Below the pieces are notes generated by a model. That model was not told the origin of the DNA, searched no databases, and saw only the letters and a program-made list of their open reading frames with translations. A stretch of 64,000 bases of DNA, taken from Cyanophora paradoxa (Eukaryota > Glaucocystophyceae > Cyanophorales > Cyanophoraceae). The stretch lies in assembly GCA_004431415.1 (NCBI GenBank), contig QPMI01000005.1, positions 1,116,001-1,180,000 on the forward strand. The letters run 5' to 3'. Shown piece after piece: positions 11,040 to 20,810 of this stretch (the stretch's first letter is position 1; each line of letters starts with the position of its first letter). The position numbers and the translations under genes were made by a program.

Positions 11040-13905
11040 ATGGCCGAGCAACAGGACGCGTCGCTCATGAGCCTGCCGGGTGCCTGTCCTGTCATCTGCT
11101 CCGCTCCCGTTGCTCCGGCGTGCGAGCTGAGACGTGCATTGTATCACAGACGAGCTGATACTGTTGGTGATGAAGAAAGCGGCGGCCGTCAGCGGCACGA
11201 TGGCGGTCCTGCGCGGCCTCGCCTCGGCGCGCAGCCGCTTCCAGCAGCTCGCGTACGGGGAGTCCTCGAAGCTTTTTACGGAGCCCGTCTTCGTCGGCGG
11301 CCATACAAGAGCCCGCCCGGTGCGCCGATTGCCCGCGGGAGCGTTCGCATGCATGTGGAAGCGCTAGCCCGGCAGCCGCTGCGAGCCGCGAGCTAAAGCT
11401 GTCCGTTTTCGCAATTGAGTTACTCTTGCTGCAGGGAGTGGGCGCGGTGTCGGGCGGAACGAACGCCGGCACCAGCTCTGCAGCTGCAGCCGCGGCCGGC
11501 GATACGAGCATGGATGTCGGTGGCCATACGGGAGCCCGCCCGGTGCGCCGATTGCCCGCGTGAGCGTTCGCATGCATGTGGAAGCCGGGCACCGGCTGTG
11601 AGCCTCGAGCTAAAGCTGTTCGGACTCACAATAGTTCTCGCAATCGACTAACTTAAGCTGCAGGGAGTGGGCGCGGCGTCGGGCGGCACGAACGCCGGCA
11701 CCAGCTCTGCTTCAGCAGCTGGCGATACGATCCTGGACGTCGCGCGGCTCTGCTCAAAGTTCGGCAAGTGCGTCGAGCGGCTGCATCTCGGCAGCGTCGA
11801 CTTCGGCACCGGCTCCTCGGCTGGCGGCGAGGCCGGCGGCCTTCTCTACATCCTCCGCGCCTGCCCGAATCTTACGCACCTCTCCTTCGCCGGCGCCGCC
11901 GCTGCCGATAGCCCTTTGTGGGCCCTTGACACGCTCGAAGAGCTTCTCCCCGCCGGTTTCTCCCTGCCACGCCTCCGCCACCTCGACCTCTTCGGCCTCC
12001 TCGTACCCCTCCCCGCCCTCCGCGGCCTCCTCGGCGCCTGCGCGCCGTCCCTCGAGCGCCTCTTCCTGGGGTGAGCGCTGCGAGCCGCCGTCGCTTCCGC
12101 GCTCCCGCCCGAGCGCTCGGCAGGGGTACACGCGTGTGCCGGGGGGGTACGGCTCGTCGACAGCTAAACCCTCGAGGGCACCACCCCGAACCCCTCCTCA
12201 AGGCTCTCGACGGCCTCGAGTGCGTGTACCACCTCCAAAACAGCAAGCACTCGTTTCCGCTGGCGCCCCCTCGCGCCCCCTCTGACCAGTACCCCCTTTC
12301 CCTCCCCCCGCCTCGTCGCAGCTTTCCCTTGCTGGAGAGCCTGGACGTAACTGCCGCGGGCATTGACTTCAGTGGGCTGAGCCGCCTGCTCGGCCGCCTT
12401 CCGTCCCTCCGAGATCTCTACGCCGTGCGCCGCGCCGCGCCGCGCCGCGCCGCGCTCCGCGCTCCGCGCCGGGAGCCCAGATTTCGGCAGGTCCCGCCCG
12501 GCTACCTCTCGGGCATGCGCAGCGACAAGCTCGAGAGGCTCGCGGAAGACGCCCGCCGCCCCGGCCGTCTCATAATCTGCAGGAGCCTCGTGCGCGCCCC
12601 GCTGCTCTCGTGTGGCTGCCCCTCTGACCGCGGCGCAGCTCGAGATGCACGGCGCGTCGCTGCGGGAGCTCCGCCGGCATTTCGACGGGACGGCGTACCC
12701 CCGGCCCGAGGGCTCCCGCCTCGACGTGCCCCGCCTCGCCGTCCCCGCCTTCTTCGAGGGTCCGACGTGCCCCTCCCTCGTCCCTGCGCGTCATTCGCGA
12801 CTGATCGTCTCCCGCAGCGCTCTGCCTGGGGCGTGACTGGATCGGCCACGCGCGGCGCCTCGTGTCGGAGCTCGGCGTCTCGCCCCTCGCCCGCCTCGAC
12901 GAGGCATCGATGTTGATCTCGACCGGCCCCTGGGTACGCCTGCGCTCCGGGCGCCCTGCCCCGGTTGCTGGTGCTGACCGCTCTGCGGACAGGTGCCGCC
13001 ATTCTTTAAACTTCAACGATGGACGCTGCAGACATACCCAGTGCTGCGGGAGGGACCGACCGCTCTCCACCTTCTTCTCATCGGGCGGGCCCCCCTCAGA
13101 GAGGTGCGCCTTGCCTTGTCTTGCTCCTCCGCCGTCCTCCGCTGACCCGCGGAGCAGCTGATGGCGGAGTGGGGCCTGGCGCCCCTCGTGAACGTTCCGC
13201 TGCGCTCCGGCAGCCGCCGCACGCCCCTCCACCTCGCCGTCGACCGCGACCTGCAATCGGTCGAGGCTCTTCTCGATGCCGGCGCCGACCCGCTTCGCCA
13301 GGCCCGCCCCTCCCCCCCTCCTCTCCTCTTCTTCTCTCACCTTCTCTCCTTTGCAGGACGCGGTGGGCGCCACCCCGCTGCACGTCGCCTGCGCGCTCGG
13401 GCGGGCGGACGCGGCGCGGGCGCTGCTGGAGGCGGCGGCCCGCGGGGGGTAGGCGCGGTTCGCGCGCCGTGCCGTGAGCACGTACGCGAGCTCTTCCACC
13501 GCCAGCGCCGCCAGCGCCTCCCGCGCGCCCCGCTCGGGTTGGGCTACCTGAAGGAGGACCTCGGGCGAGGGGGGTACCGACCCAACCTCCACTTCGCGGG
13601 GCGTGTACCCCCCCTTCGTTCGCGACAGTCGCCTCGGCGTCCGTTTCGCTGCAATTGTGTGTGCCCTCTCTCCGCTTCGCCTCATCTCCCCGCAGGACGA
13701 GGACGGCGCGACGGCGCTGCAGGCCAACTGCGTACAACCGCGTACGCGCAGGTCCACAAGGGGCGTACAACTGCGCCTTCAGCAGCGCTCTGCCTCCTCC
13801 GTATACGTACCCCCTCTGTCGGATGGTTGTACATGTACTACAGAGACGATCAAGTTGAACAATTGCAAATTTGAATGCGTTTACGTACGAACACGAGTTG
13901 GTTAA
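11040..13905 (+). CDS. F-box / LRR / ankyrin protein, copy A (degenerate 3' end)
   Basis: Likely substrate adaptor of an SCF-type ubiquitin ligase; this role is inferred from architecture. Exon 1 (11040-11085) gives MAEQQDASLMSLPG and splices at 11145 to DELILLVMKKA, rebuilding an F-box start (LPDELI). An LRR block follows (CPNLTHLSF, LPRLRHLDL, SLERLFLG; 11664-12070), then LLESLDV (about 12340), HFDGTAYPRPEGSRLDVPR (about 12680-12735) and ankyrin exons (TPLHLAVDRD at about 13215; GATPLHVACALGRADAARAL at about 13367-13430). After about 13450 the frame hits a stop unless a donor at GGG|GTAGGCG is used. The next ankyrin-like exon (DEDGATAL, about 13697) then dissolves into low-quality sequence, and the C-terminal exons seen in B and C (KRAR tail) are missing. 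The right boundary is therefore arbitrary. A may be a truncated gene or a young pseudogene. Confidence 0.65.
11295..11742 (+). repeat. Tandem duplication (about 223 bp) that creates an extra exon
   Basis: The segment 11295-11517 (intron plus start of the LRR exon) is repeated at 11518-11742. The first exon copy runs from 11435 (after GCAG) to 11515, exactly 27 codons and phase 0 at both ends. The duplication joint places the donor GTCGGTGG directly after it. The second acceptor is at 11663. Copies B and C have no such duplication. Confidence 0.85.
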
Positions 13906-14162
13906 CGTTTCATCATGCATTCAGTGTACGTATACACTATGAAAGACGCAGTATGTACAGCTTGGCCCAGTGGATAAAGAACAAAAACAACGCATTACTC
14001 GTGTTAACGTTCGAAATACTGTAAACTTGCTCCAATAAATTACGCTCATGGTCATAAATTACGTATATATACGTTCACAACTGATCGATTGAGTGAACTT
14101 GCTCTTCGAAACTCGCGAATGCATCTGGACGGCGCCGCGGCTTCGTGCTGCCAGCGAACTAG
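13906..14162. other. Tail-to-tail spacer between genes A and B
   Basis: About 260 bp of clearly lower-GC sequence rich in TACGTATA-type words, between the decayed end of A and the stop codon of B. No ORF or RNA gene is seen. It probably holds the 3' ends and polyadenylation signals of both genes and lies near the centre of the inverted repeat. Confidence 0.5.
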
Positions 14163-17000
14163 CTAACTGGCGTCGGGGGCGCCGGTGCGGGCCCGCTTGT
14201 CCGGGCGGGGGTCGCCGTCTGAGAGGGTCGAAGGGTACGCCCCGAGGCGGTCGAGGGGTACGCCCCTCTCCCGCGCGAAATCGAGGAGCGCCTCCTCGAC
14301 GGCCCTGTCCCGCGCCGCGATCGCGCGGCGCAGCACCGTCGATCCGCCGGCGTCCTACGGCGAATTGAGCAGGGAGCTCGAGGGAAGGGGGCGGGGGCGG
14401 GGGCCGCCGGGCCGACCTCGAGCAGGATGTCGGCGCCGGCGTCGAGGAGGGCCCGGACGGCCGCGGGGGTACACTCGCGCGCCGCGAAGTGGAGGAGGAA
14501 CTCGGTACCCCCCTCGCCCCAGCGCGGCTCCTCCAGGAGGGCCCGGCGCACCCCCAGCGCCTCCAGCGTGGGTCCGTCGAGCTTCAGAAGCTCTGCGGAG
14601 AGAGGGGTGAGAGGCCGTGCCAGGTACTAGCTATATAGGAGGTATGGGAGGGCAGCGGGGCGCACCGACGGCGTGGGCAGCAATGTGCGAGCGCTCGTGT
14701 TGCGTTGATTTGAATCCGTCGAGGAGCAGTTGGAGCGGGGTGCGCCCCGCTCCGTCCACCACGGGCAAGAGATCCAGCCCCGCGCGGGCCGCCGCCTCCA
14801 GCAGCGCCTTCGCCGCCTCCACCCGCCCAAGCTGACAGGCGACGTGCAGCGCCGTGGCGCCCGCCGCGTCCTGCGCGCGGCGCGTGAGCAGCGGGAGTGT
14901 GGGGCGTGGGCGCGAAAGCTCGGCTCGGCGCGCGCGCGCGCCTGGCGGAGCGGGTCAGCGCCGGCCTCGAGCAGAGCCTCGACGGAATCGTGGTCGCCGC
15001 CTTTGGCAGCTAGGTGGAGGGGCGTGCGGCAGCTCCCTGCGCGCAGCGGCACGTTCACGAGGGGAGCCAGGCCCCACTCTGCGATCAGCTGCGCTGAGGG
15101 TCAGCGGAGGACGGCGGAGGAGCAAGACAAGGCAAGGCGCACCTTTCTGAGGGGGGCCCGCCCGATATTGATGAGGAGGTGCAGCGCCGTCGGACCCTCC
15201 CGCAGCTCCGGAATCTCGCGCAGCAACGAGGGGTCGGTCCTAAAGTAGGGCGGCACCTGTCCGCAGAGCGGTCAGCACCGGCAGCCAGGGCCAGGGCGCC
15301 CGGAGCGCGGGCGTACCCAGGGGCCGGTCGAGATTGAAATCGATGCTTCGTCGAGGCGGGCGAGGGGCGAGACGCCGAGCTCCGACACGAGGCGCCGCGC
15401 TTGGCCGATCCAGCTCCGCCCCAGGCAGAGCGCTGCGGGTGGCGATAAATCAGTCGTGAACGGTGCGCAGGGACGAGGGACGGGTACGTCGGACCCTTGA
15501 AGAAGGCGAGGACGACGAAGCGGGGTACGTCGAGGCGGGACCCCTCGGGGCGGGGGTACGCCGTCCCGTCGAAGTGCCCGCGGAGCTTTCCCAGCGACTC
15601 GGCGTCCATGTTGAGCTGCGCCGCTGTCAGAGAGACGGGGCAGCCACACGAAGGCAGCGGGGGGCGCACGAGGCTCCTGCCGATGACGAGGCGGCCGGGG
15701 CGGCGCGCCTCTTCCGCGAGCCTCTTGAAGTCGTCGCTGCCCGCGTGGTAGCCGGGCTGGACCTGCCGGACTCTTGAGCTCGGCGAGATGCGCGGCGCGC
15801 TGAGCGGCGCGGCGCACGGCATAGAGGTCGCGAAGGGCGGGAAGGCGGGCGAGGAGAGAACGCAGCTCAATAAAGTCGACGCCCGCGAAGGACACGTCCA
15901 GGCCCTCCAGCCGGGGGGAGCTGTCCGAAGGGGGTGCAGGTCAGAAGTTAAAAAGGGGAGCGAGAAGACAACGAAAACGAGAGCTAGATGTGTTTTTATT
16001 GGGGAGGGGGGGGGGGGGGGGGGTTACACGCACTCGAGGCCGTCGAGAGCCTTGAGGAGCGGTCCGGGGTGGAACTTTCGAGGGTCCAGCGGTCCAGGAA
16101 CCTTACCCCCCTGGCACACGCGTGTACCCCTGCCGAGCGCTCGGGCGGGAGCGGGCGCGGCGGCGGTTCGCAGCGCTCACCTGAGGAAGAGGCGCTCGAG
16201 GGAGGCGGCGCAGGCGCCGAGGAGGCGGCCGAGGGCGGGGAGGGGTACGAGGAGATCGGAGAGGTCCAGGTGGCGGAGGCGGGGCAGGGAGAAGCCGGCG
16301 GGGAGTTTCTCGAGCGCGTCAAGGCCGCAGAAAGGGCCATCGGCAGCGACGGCTCCGGCGAGGGAGAGGTGCGTGAGGTTCGGGCAGGCGCAGAGGATGC
16401 AGAGAAGGCCGCCGGCCTCGCCGCCGGCCGAGGAGCCGGTGCCGAAGTCGACGCTGCCGAGATGCAGCCGCTCGACGCGCTCGCCGAACTTTGAGCAGAG
16501 CCGCGCGACGTCCAGGATCGTGTCGCCAGCTGCAGCTGCGCCTGCCGCTGTAGTCCAGCTAGTGCCGGCGTTCGTTCCGCCCGACACCGTGCTTACTCCC
16601 TGCAGCAAAAGTAAATCAATTGCGAGTCCGGACAGCTTTAGCTCGCGGCTCGCAGCAGGTGCCGGGCTAGCGCTTCCACATGCATATGCATGCGAACGCT
16701 CCCGCGGGCAATCGGCGCACCGGGCGGGCTCCTGTATTGCCGCCAACGAAGACGGGCTCTGTAAAAAGCTTCGATGCATCTCCGTACGCGAGCTGCTGGA
16801 AGCGCCGCCGCGCCGAGGCGAGGCCGCGCAGGACCGCCATCGTACCGCTGACGACCGCCGCTTTCTCCATCACCAACAGTATCAGCTCGTCTGTGATACA
16901 ATGCACGTCTCAGCTCGCACGCCGGAGCAACGGGAGTGGAGCAGATGACAGGACAGGCACCCGGCAGGCTCATGAGCGACGCGTCCTGTTGCTCGGCCAT
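14163..17000 (-). CDS. F-box / LRR / ankyrin protein, copy B (appears intact)
   Basis: Same family and domain order as copy A, read leftward. It starts at ATG 17000 (MAEQQDASLMSLP), splices to DELILLVMEKA (F-box, about 16895), then LRR exons (PNLTHLSLAG, about 16380; LPRLRHLDLSDLL, about 16270; SLERLFLR, about 16190). LESLDVSFAG (about 15900), HFDGTAYPRPEGSRLDVPR (about 15580), TPLHLAAKGGDHDSVEALLE (about 15015) and GATALHVACQLGRVEAAKAL (about 14850) follow. The last exons give WGEGGTEFLLHFAARECTP (about 14510) and a final exon from DAGGSTVLRRA to a basic tail (DKRARTG) with stop TAG at 14163-14165. That final exon parallels the end of copy C, which supports an intact gene. A 36-residue acidic insert of copy C is absent here. 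Role as F-box adaptor is inferred. Confidence 0.75.
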
Positions 17001-17159
17001 CGTTGCGGGTGGCCGAGGAGGGCGCGGCAGCTCGACTTAGTTGCCTGCCGGCGCCGGGGGCCGGGTGGCCTGCCGTGCGAGGGGGCTACAACTTCTCAAG
17101 CTGGCGGCAGGTGAACGCGGCCCGTCGCTCGTTCGAGCGCTGCAGAGGTGTCAGTGGCG
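17001..17159. promoter_or_regulatory. Bidirectional promoter gap between genes B and C
   Basis: Only 159 bp separate the two divergent start codons (17000 minus, 17160 plus), so promoters and 5' UTRs must overlap or share elements. No canonical TATA box is apparent in this GC-rich gap. Confidence 0.55.
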
Positions 17160-20100
17160 ATGTCGGGGCACGCGTACGAGGACGTGTCGCTCTTGAGGCT
17201 GCCGGGTGCGCGCGCTGGTCTTCTACCGCGCTGCGCTCGCCTGTTAATCCAGCGTCGACCTGACTTGTTCTGCAACACAGACGAGCTGATCTTGCTCGTG
17301 ATGGAGAAAGCTGCGGCCGTCAGCGGCACGATGGCGGTCTTGCGCGGCCTGGCCTCGTCGCGCCGCCGCTTCCAGCAGCTCGCGTACGGAGACGCATCGA
17401 AGCTGTTTCTAGAGCCTGTCTTTGTAAGCCATCCTGCCCGATTCCGCCCGGGGCGCCTATCAGCGCACGATCGTCGACGTTCGCCGACCGGCTGCGATAC
17501 CGAAGACACGATCCTCGACGTCGCGCGGCTGTGCAGAAAGTTCGGCCATCGCATCGAGCGACTGTGCCTCGGACTCGTTAGCTTCGACCCATCGGGCGAC
17601 CGCGACGTCGACGGTAGCTCTGACAGCGGCAACTCCGGCAGCGAGAGCGACAGCTCCGGCAGCTCGAGCTCCAGCGACAGCCTCCAGCTGCAGGAGGTCC
17701 TCCGCGCCTGCCCGAACCTCACCCACCTCTCCCTCTCCGACGCCTACAGCTACGACGAAACCGAGAGCGGCGCTTTCAGACACCTTGCCGCGCTCGAAGA
17801 GCTCCCCGCCGGCTTCTCCCTGCCCCGCCTCCGCCACCTCGACCTCTCCGGCCTCACCGTACCCCTCCCCGCCCTCCGCCGCCTCCTCGGCGCCTGCGCG
17901 GCGTCCCTCGAGCGCCTCTTCCTCAGGTGAGCGCCTCTCGGCGCGTACCCGCCCTCTCCCGCGATCGATCGAGCGCTCGTGATCGGCAGGGGTACGATGC
18001 TTCTCTCCTCTGACGTGGAACCGATACCGTTCGTATCGCTCGTCCTCGCGCTTGAAGGCCTCGAGTGCGCTGTACCCTCACCGGCCTCTTCTCGCACCTG
18101 CTCTCGTCGAACGTTAACGGCGCCCCCTCAAATCCGCGCGTACCCCCTGCGCGCAGCTTCCCCCGACTGGAGAGCCTGGACGTCACGAGGACGGACTGCG
18201 CACCAAGCCAGCTGCGCTCCCTCCTCGCCCGCCTTCCGGCCCTCCGCGACCTTTACTTAGTGCGCCTTTTCGGGACGAATTCGAAGATCGTATGAGGGCC
18301 CCCGGGCCTCTGTAACGGCTGCCGCTGGCAGATGCTTTTCCCCCGGATGAATCCGGACGATGCGCGGGGGTACTGGGAGTCCCTCGCAGATGAGGTCCGC
18401 CGCCCCGGCCGCCTTCTCGTCAACGAGAGCCTCGTGCGTGACGTACCCCCTCCCCGAACCTTCCCTCGAATCCAAAAGGGCCCATTCTCGTTTTCCGCAG
18501 CTCAAGATGGACGCCGAGTCGCTGGGAAAGCTCCGCGGGCACTTCGACGGGACGGCGTACCCCCGCCCCGAGGGGTCCCGCCTCGACGTACCCCGCCTTG
18601 TCGTCCCCGCCTTCTTCAAAGGTGAAATTCCGTCTACCCCTCGACTTCCCCATCCGCGTCTGACCCCCCGTAGCGCTTGGGTACGGGTGGCGCGGCGTTC
18701 GCGCCGCGCGGCGGCTCGTGGCCACGTTCGGCGCCTCCTCTCTCGCCCGCCTCGACGAGTCGTCGGCCAGCCCCTGGGCGAGCCCTCCTTCCGCGATCGG
18801 CGCGCGCGCGCGTGCCCGCTCCGCTGCTTTCCCCTAACCTCTTCCTTCTTCTTCAGGTACCCCCCTTCTTTCGGGACGCCGCCGCGGTGCTGGCGCGGCA
18901 GGGGGCGCCGTGCGCCGAGGGCGCGACCGCCCTCCACGCGCTCGCCTCCGGGGTCTTAACGACGGCCGAAGTTCGGCAGGCGAGTACTAGTACCCGTCTC
19001 CCGCAGGCGCATCCCGGCGCCTTCGCGCCGAGCTCGGCTCAGCTTTTCGGCGCAGCTGATCGCGGAGTGGGGCCTGGAATCTTTTGTGAACGTTCCCCTC
19101 CGCTCCGGCAGCCGCCGCACGCCCCTCCACCTCGCCGTCGCGCACGCGCCCTCTGTCGTGGGGACTCTGCTGGAGCTCGGCGCCGACCCCTTCCGCCGGG
19201 CGCGCTCCCGCCCGCCCGCCCGCCCGCCCACAATCTCGGCGCCCCCGCCCCTCACGCGGCGCGCAGGATGCGGAGGGCGCCACCGCTTTGCACGTCGCCT
19301 GCGCGTGGGGGCGCCTGGACGACGGCGCTGCACCTCCTCATCAATATCGGGCGGGCCCCCCTCAGAGAGGTGCGCCCGGCCTTGCCCCTTCGGCATCCTC
19401 CGCTGACCCTCAGCGCAGCTGATCGCGGAGTGGGGTCTGGAATCTTTTGTGAACGTTCCCCTCCGCTCCGGCAGCCGCCGCACGCCCCTCCACCTCGCCG
19501 CCGCGCACGCGCCGGGGCTGGTCCAGGTCCTTCTCGACATCGGCGCCAACCCAATCCTCCAGGCACGTGCACGCAATCGCACCTCCTGATCACGAGCTCA
19601 TCTGACACACGTGTATACGTACAGGACGCGGCAGGCGCCACAGCGCTGCACACCGCTTGCGAGAGCGGATGCGTGGAAACTGTGGAGGCACTGCTGGATG
19701 CAGCAGCCCGCAAGGGCCTCGACCTCCTGTCGGTCCGAGACGAGGCCGGCCGCTCACCGCTCCAGCTGCTGCTCCTCGGGCGCGGCGACTCCCGCGCTCG
19801 ATCGCGGATCGCGACGCACTTCGTTGGTACCCCCCTATGCCCCACTCCCTTTAAGCTCTGCCCCTGCCCCTTCCCCCAAGCGCCTCGTAACCTCCTTTTA
19901 CAGAGTTCCAAGGGCTCGACGAATCCCAGCTGGAGACTTACGGGGTACGCCGGGCCTTCCTGGAGGAGCCGGTCTGGGGCGAGGGGGGTACCGAGTTCCT
20001 TCTCCACTTCGCGGCGCGCGAGTGTACCCCCGCGGCCGTCCGGGCCCTCCTCGAAGCCGGTGCCGACCCCTGCCTCAAGGTCCGCCCCAGCCTCCTAGGA

Positions 20101-20326
20101 CTGATTCAATTCTTGTACATTGATTACCGCCTTTGAACGATATCAGGACAGGGACGGGTGGACAGTGCTGGATTTCGCCCAACTATGGCGCAAAGCGGCG
20201 CTGAAAGAAGCGATTGTTTCGTTCGCGAGCAAGAAGGGCGTCTTCGACAAACTCTGCCGCGGAGACCTGGACTCGGCAGCCGGCTCTGCTTCTCGGCCCG
20301 AGAAACGGGCGCGCGCCGCCCCGTAA
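17160..20326 (+). CDS. F-box / LRR / ankyrin protein, copy C
   Basis: Paralogue of A and B. Exon 1 (17160-17205, MSGHAYEDVSLLRLP) splices at 17281 to DELILLVMEKAAAVSGTM, rebuilding the F-box LPDELI. Exon 2 is open to 17926, reading straight through the position of an intron in A and B. It contains an acidic Ser-rich insert (17600-17690) and LRRs (CPNLTHLSLSD, LPRLRHLDLSGL, SLERLFLR). Later exons give LESLDV (about 18170), HFDGTAYPRPEGSRLDVPR (about 18540-18595), TPLHLAVAHAPSVVGTLLEL (about 19120), a second near-identical copy of that exon (about 19480), GATALHTACESGCVETVEAL (about 19632), WGEGGTEFLLHFAARECTP (about 19980) and the last exon DGWTVLDFAQLWRKAALKEA to a basic tail (EKRARAAP), stop TAA 20324-20326. 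The Lys/Arg tail could act as a nuclear signal. The junction near 18080 lacks a clean in-phase GT donor. Confidence 0.75.
19050..19515 (+). repeat. Exon duplication inside gene C
   Basis: About 100 bp at 19050-19150 (acceptor CGCAG plus exon encoding LIAEWGLESFVNVPLRSG) recurs at about 19413-19515 with very few changes, a spacing of about 364 bp. The unit contains one ankyrin-type repeat, so the copy lengthens the ankyrin array by one or two repeats. Confidence 0.8.
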
Positions 20327-20810
20327 TGCGTGCCCGAATTCGCGAGCGCTAGCTGTAATTCTGTTGACGTAGTACACGTGAATAGTACTTATGGCATTGA
20401 CTTGAAATGCGGTGCCCAATAGTTTCGATTCGTAGTATATACGTATACGTATACGTACGTATACGCGGTCGCTGCTTCACACGCTCGACATTGCACGGTT
20501 CGCCGTTGGGGGCCTAGAACGTGGATGGATAGCCTCAGCCCTAGGCAGATACAATGAGCAGGGAAGCCCGCCAAAGGCTGGGGCTGCCAGGCTGGGCCTT
20601 GAAACTAGTACTTATGGCATTCACTTCTCCCTCGCGCTAAGAACTTATGGCATTTACTTGAGACGAACAGCGGCACAGGGGTGGAGCTAGATAGCCTCGG
20701 CCCTAGGCCCTGATCGGGATACCAGTACTTAGGGCATTGACTTCTCCATCGTGCGCAAGGAGCAGAGAGCGGGGGATCGGGCTGGGGCGGCACCCGGGCT
20801 GGGGAGCTAG
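20327..20810. repeat. Tail-to-tail spacer with dispersed AGTACTTATGGCATTGACTT repeats
   Basis: Between the ends of gene C and the PG-rich gene lie four copies of a short word: AGTACTTATGGCATTGACTT at about 20384, a close variant at about 20607, a shorter copy at about 20641 and AGTACTTAGGGCATTGACTT at about 20723. A second word, ATAGCCTC(A/G)GCCCTAGG, occurs at about 20529 and 20692. No gene is seen. Confidence 0.75.

Larger units (their letters stand above)
10980..17033. repeat. Large inverted repeat formed by F-box/LRR genes A and B
   Basis: The plus-strand stretch about 10980-13310 and the minus-strand stretch about 17033-14938 carry the same series of introns and exons, from the leader through the first ankyrin exons. 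The first 15 codons (start to LPD) appear identical apart from the intron that follows. The unlike central spacer runs from about 13450 to 14800. Identity cannot be computed here, but long stretches differ by only scattered bases. Confidence 0.85.
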
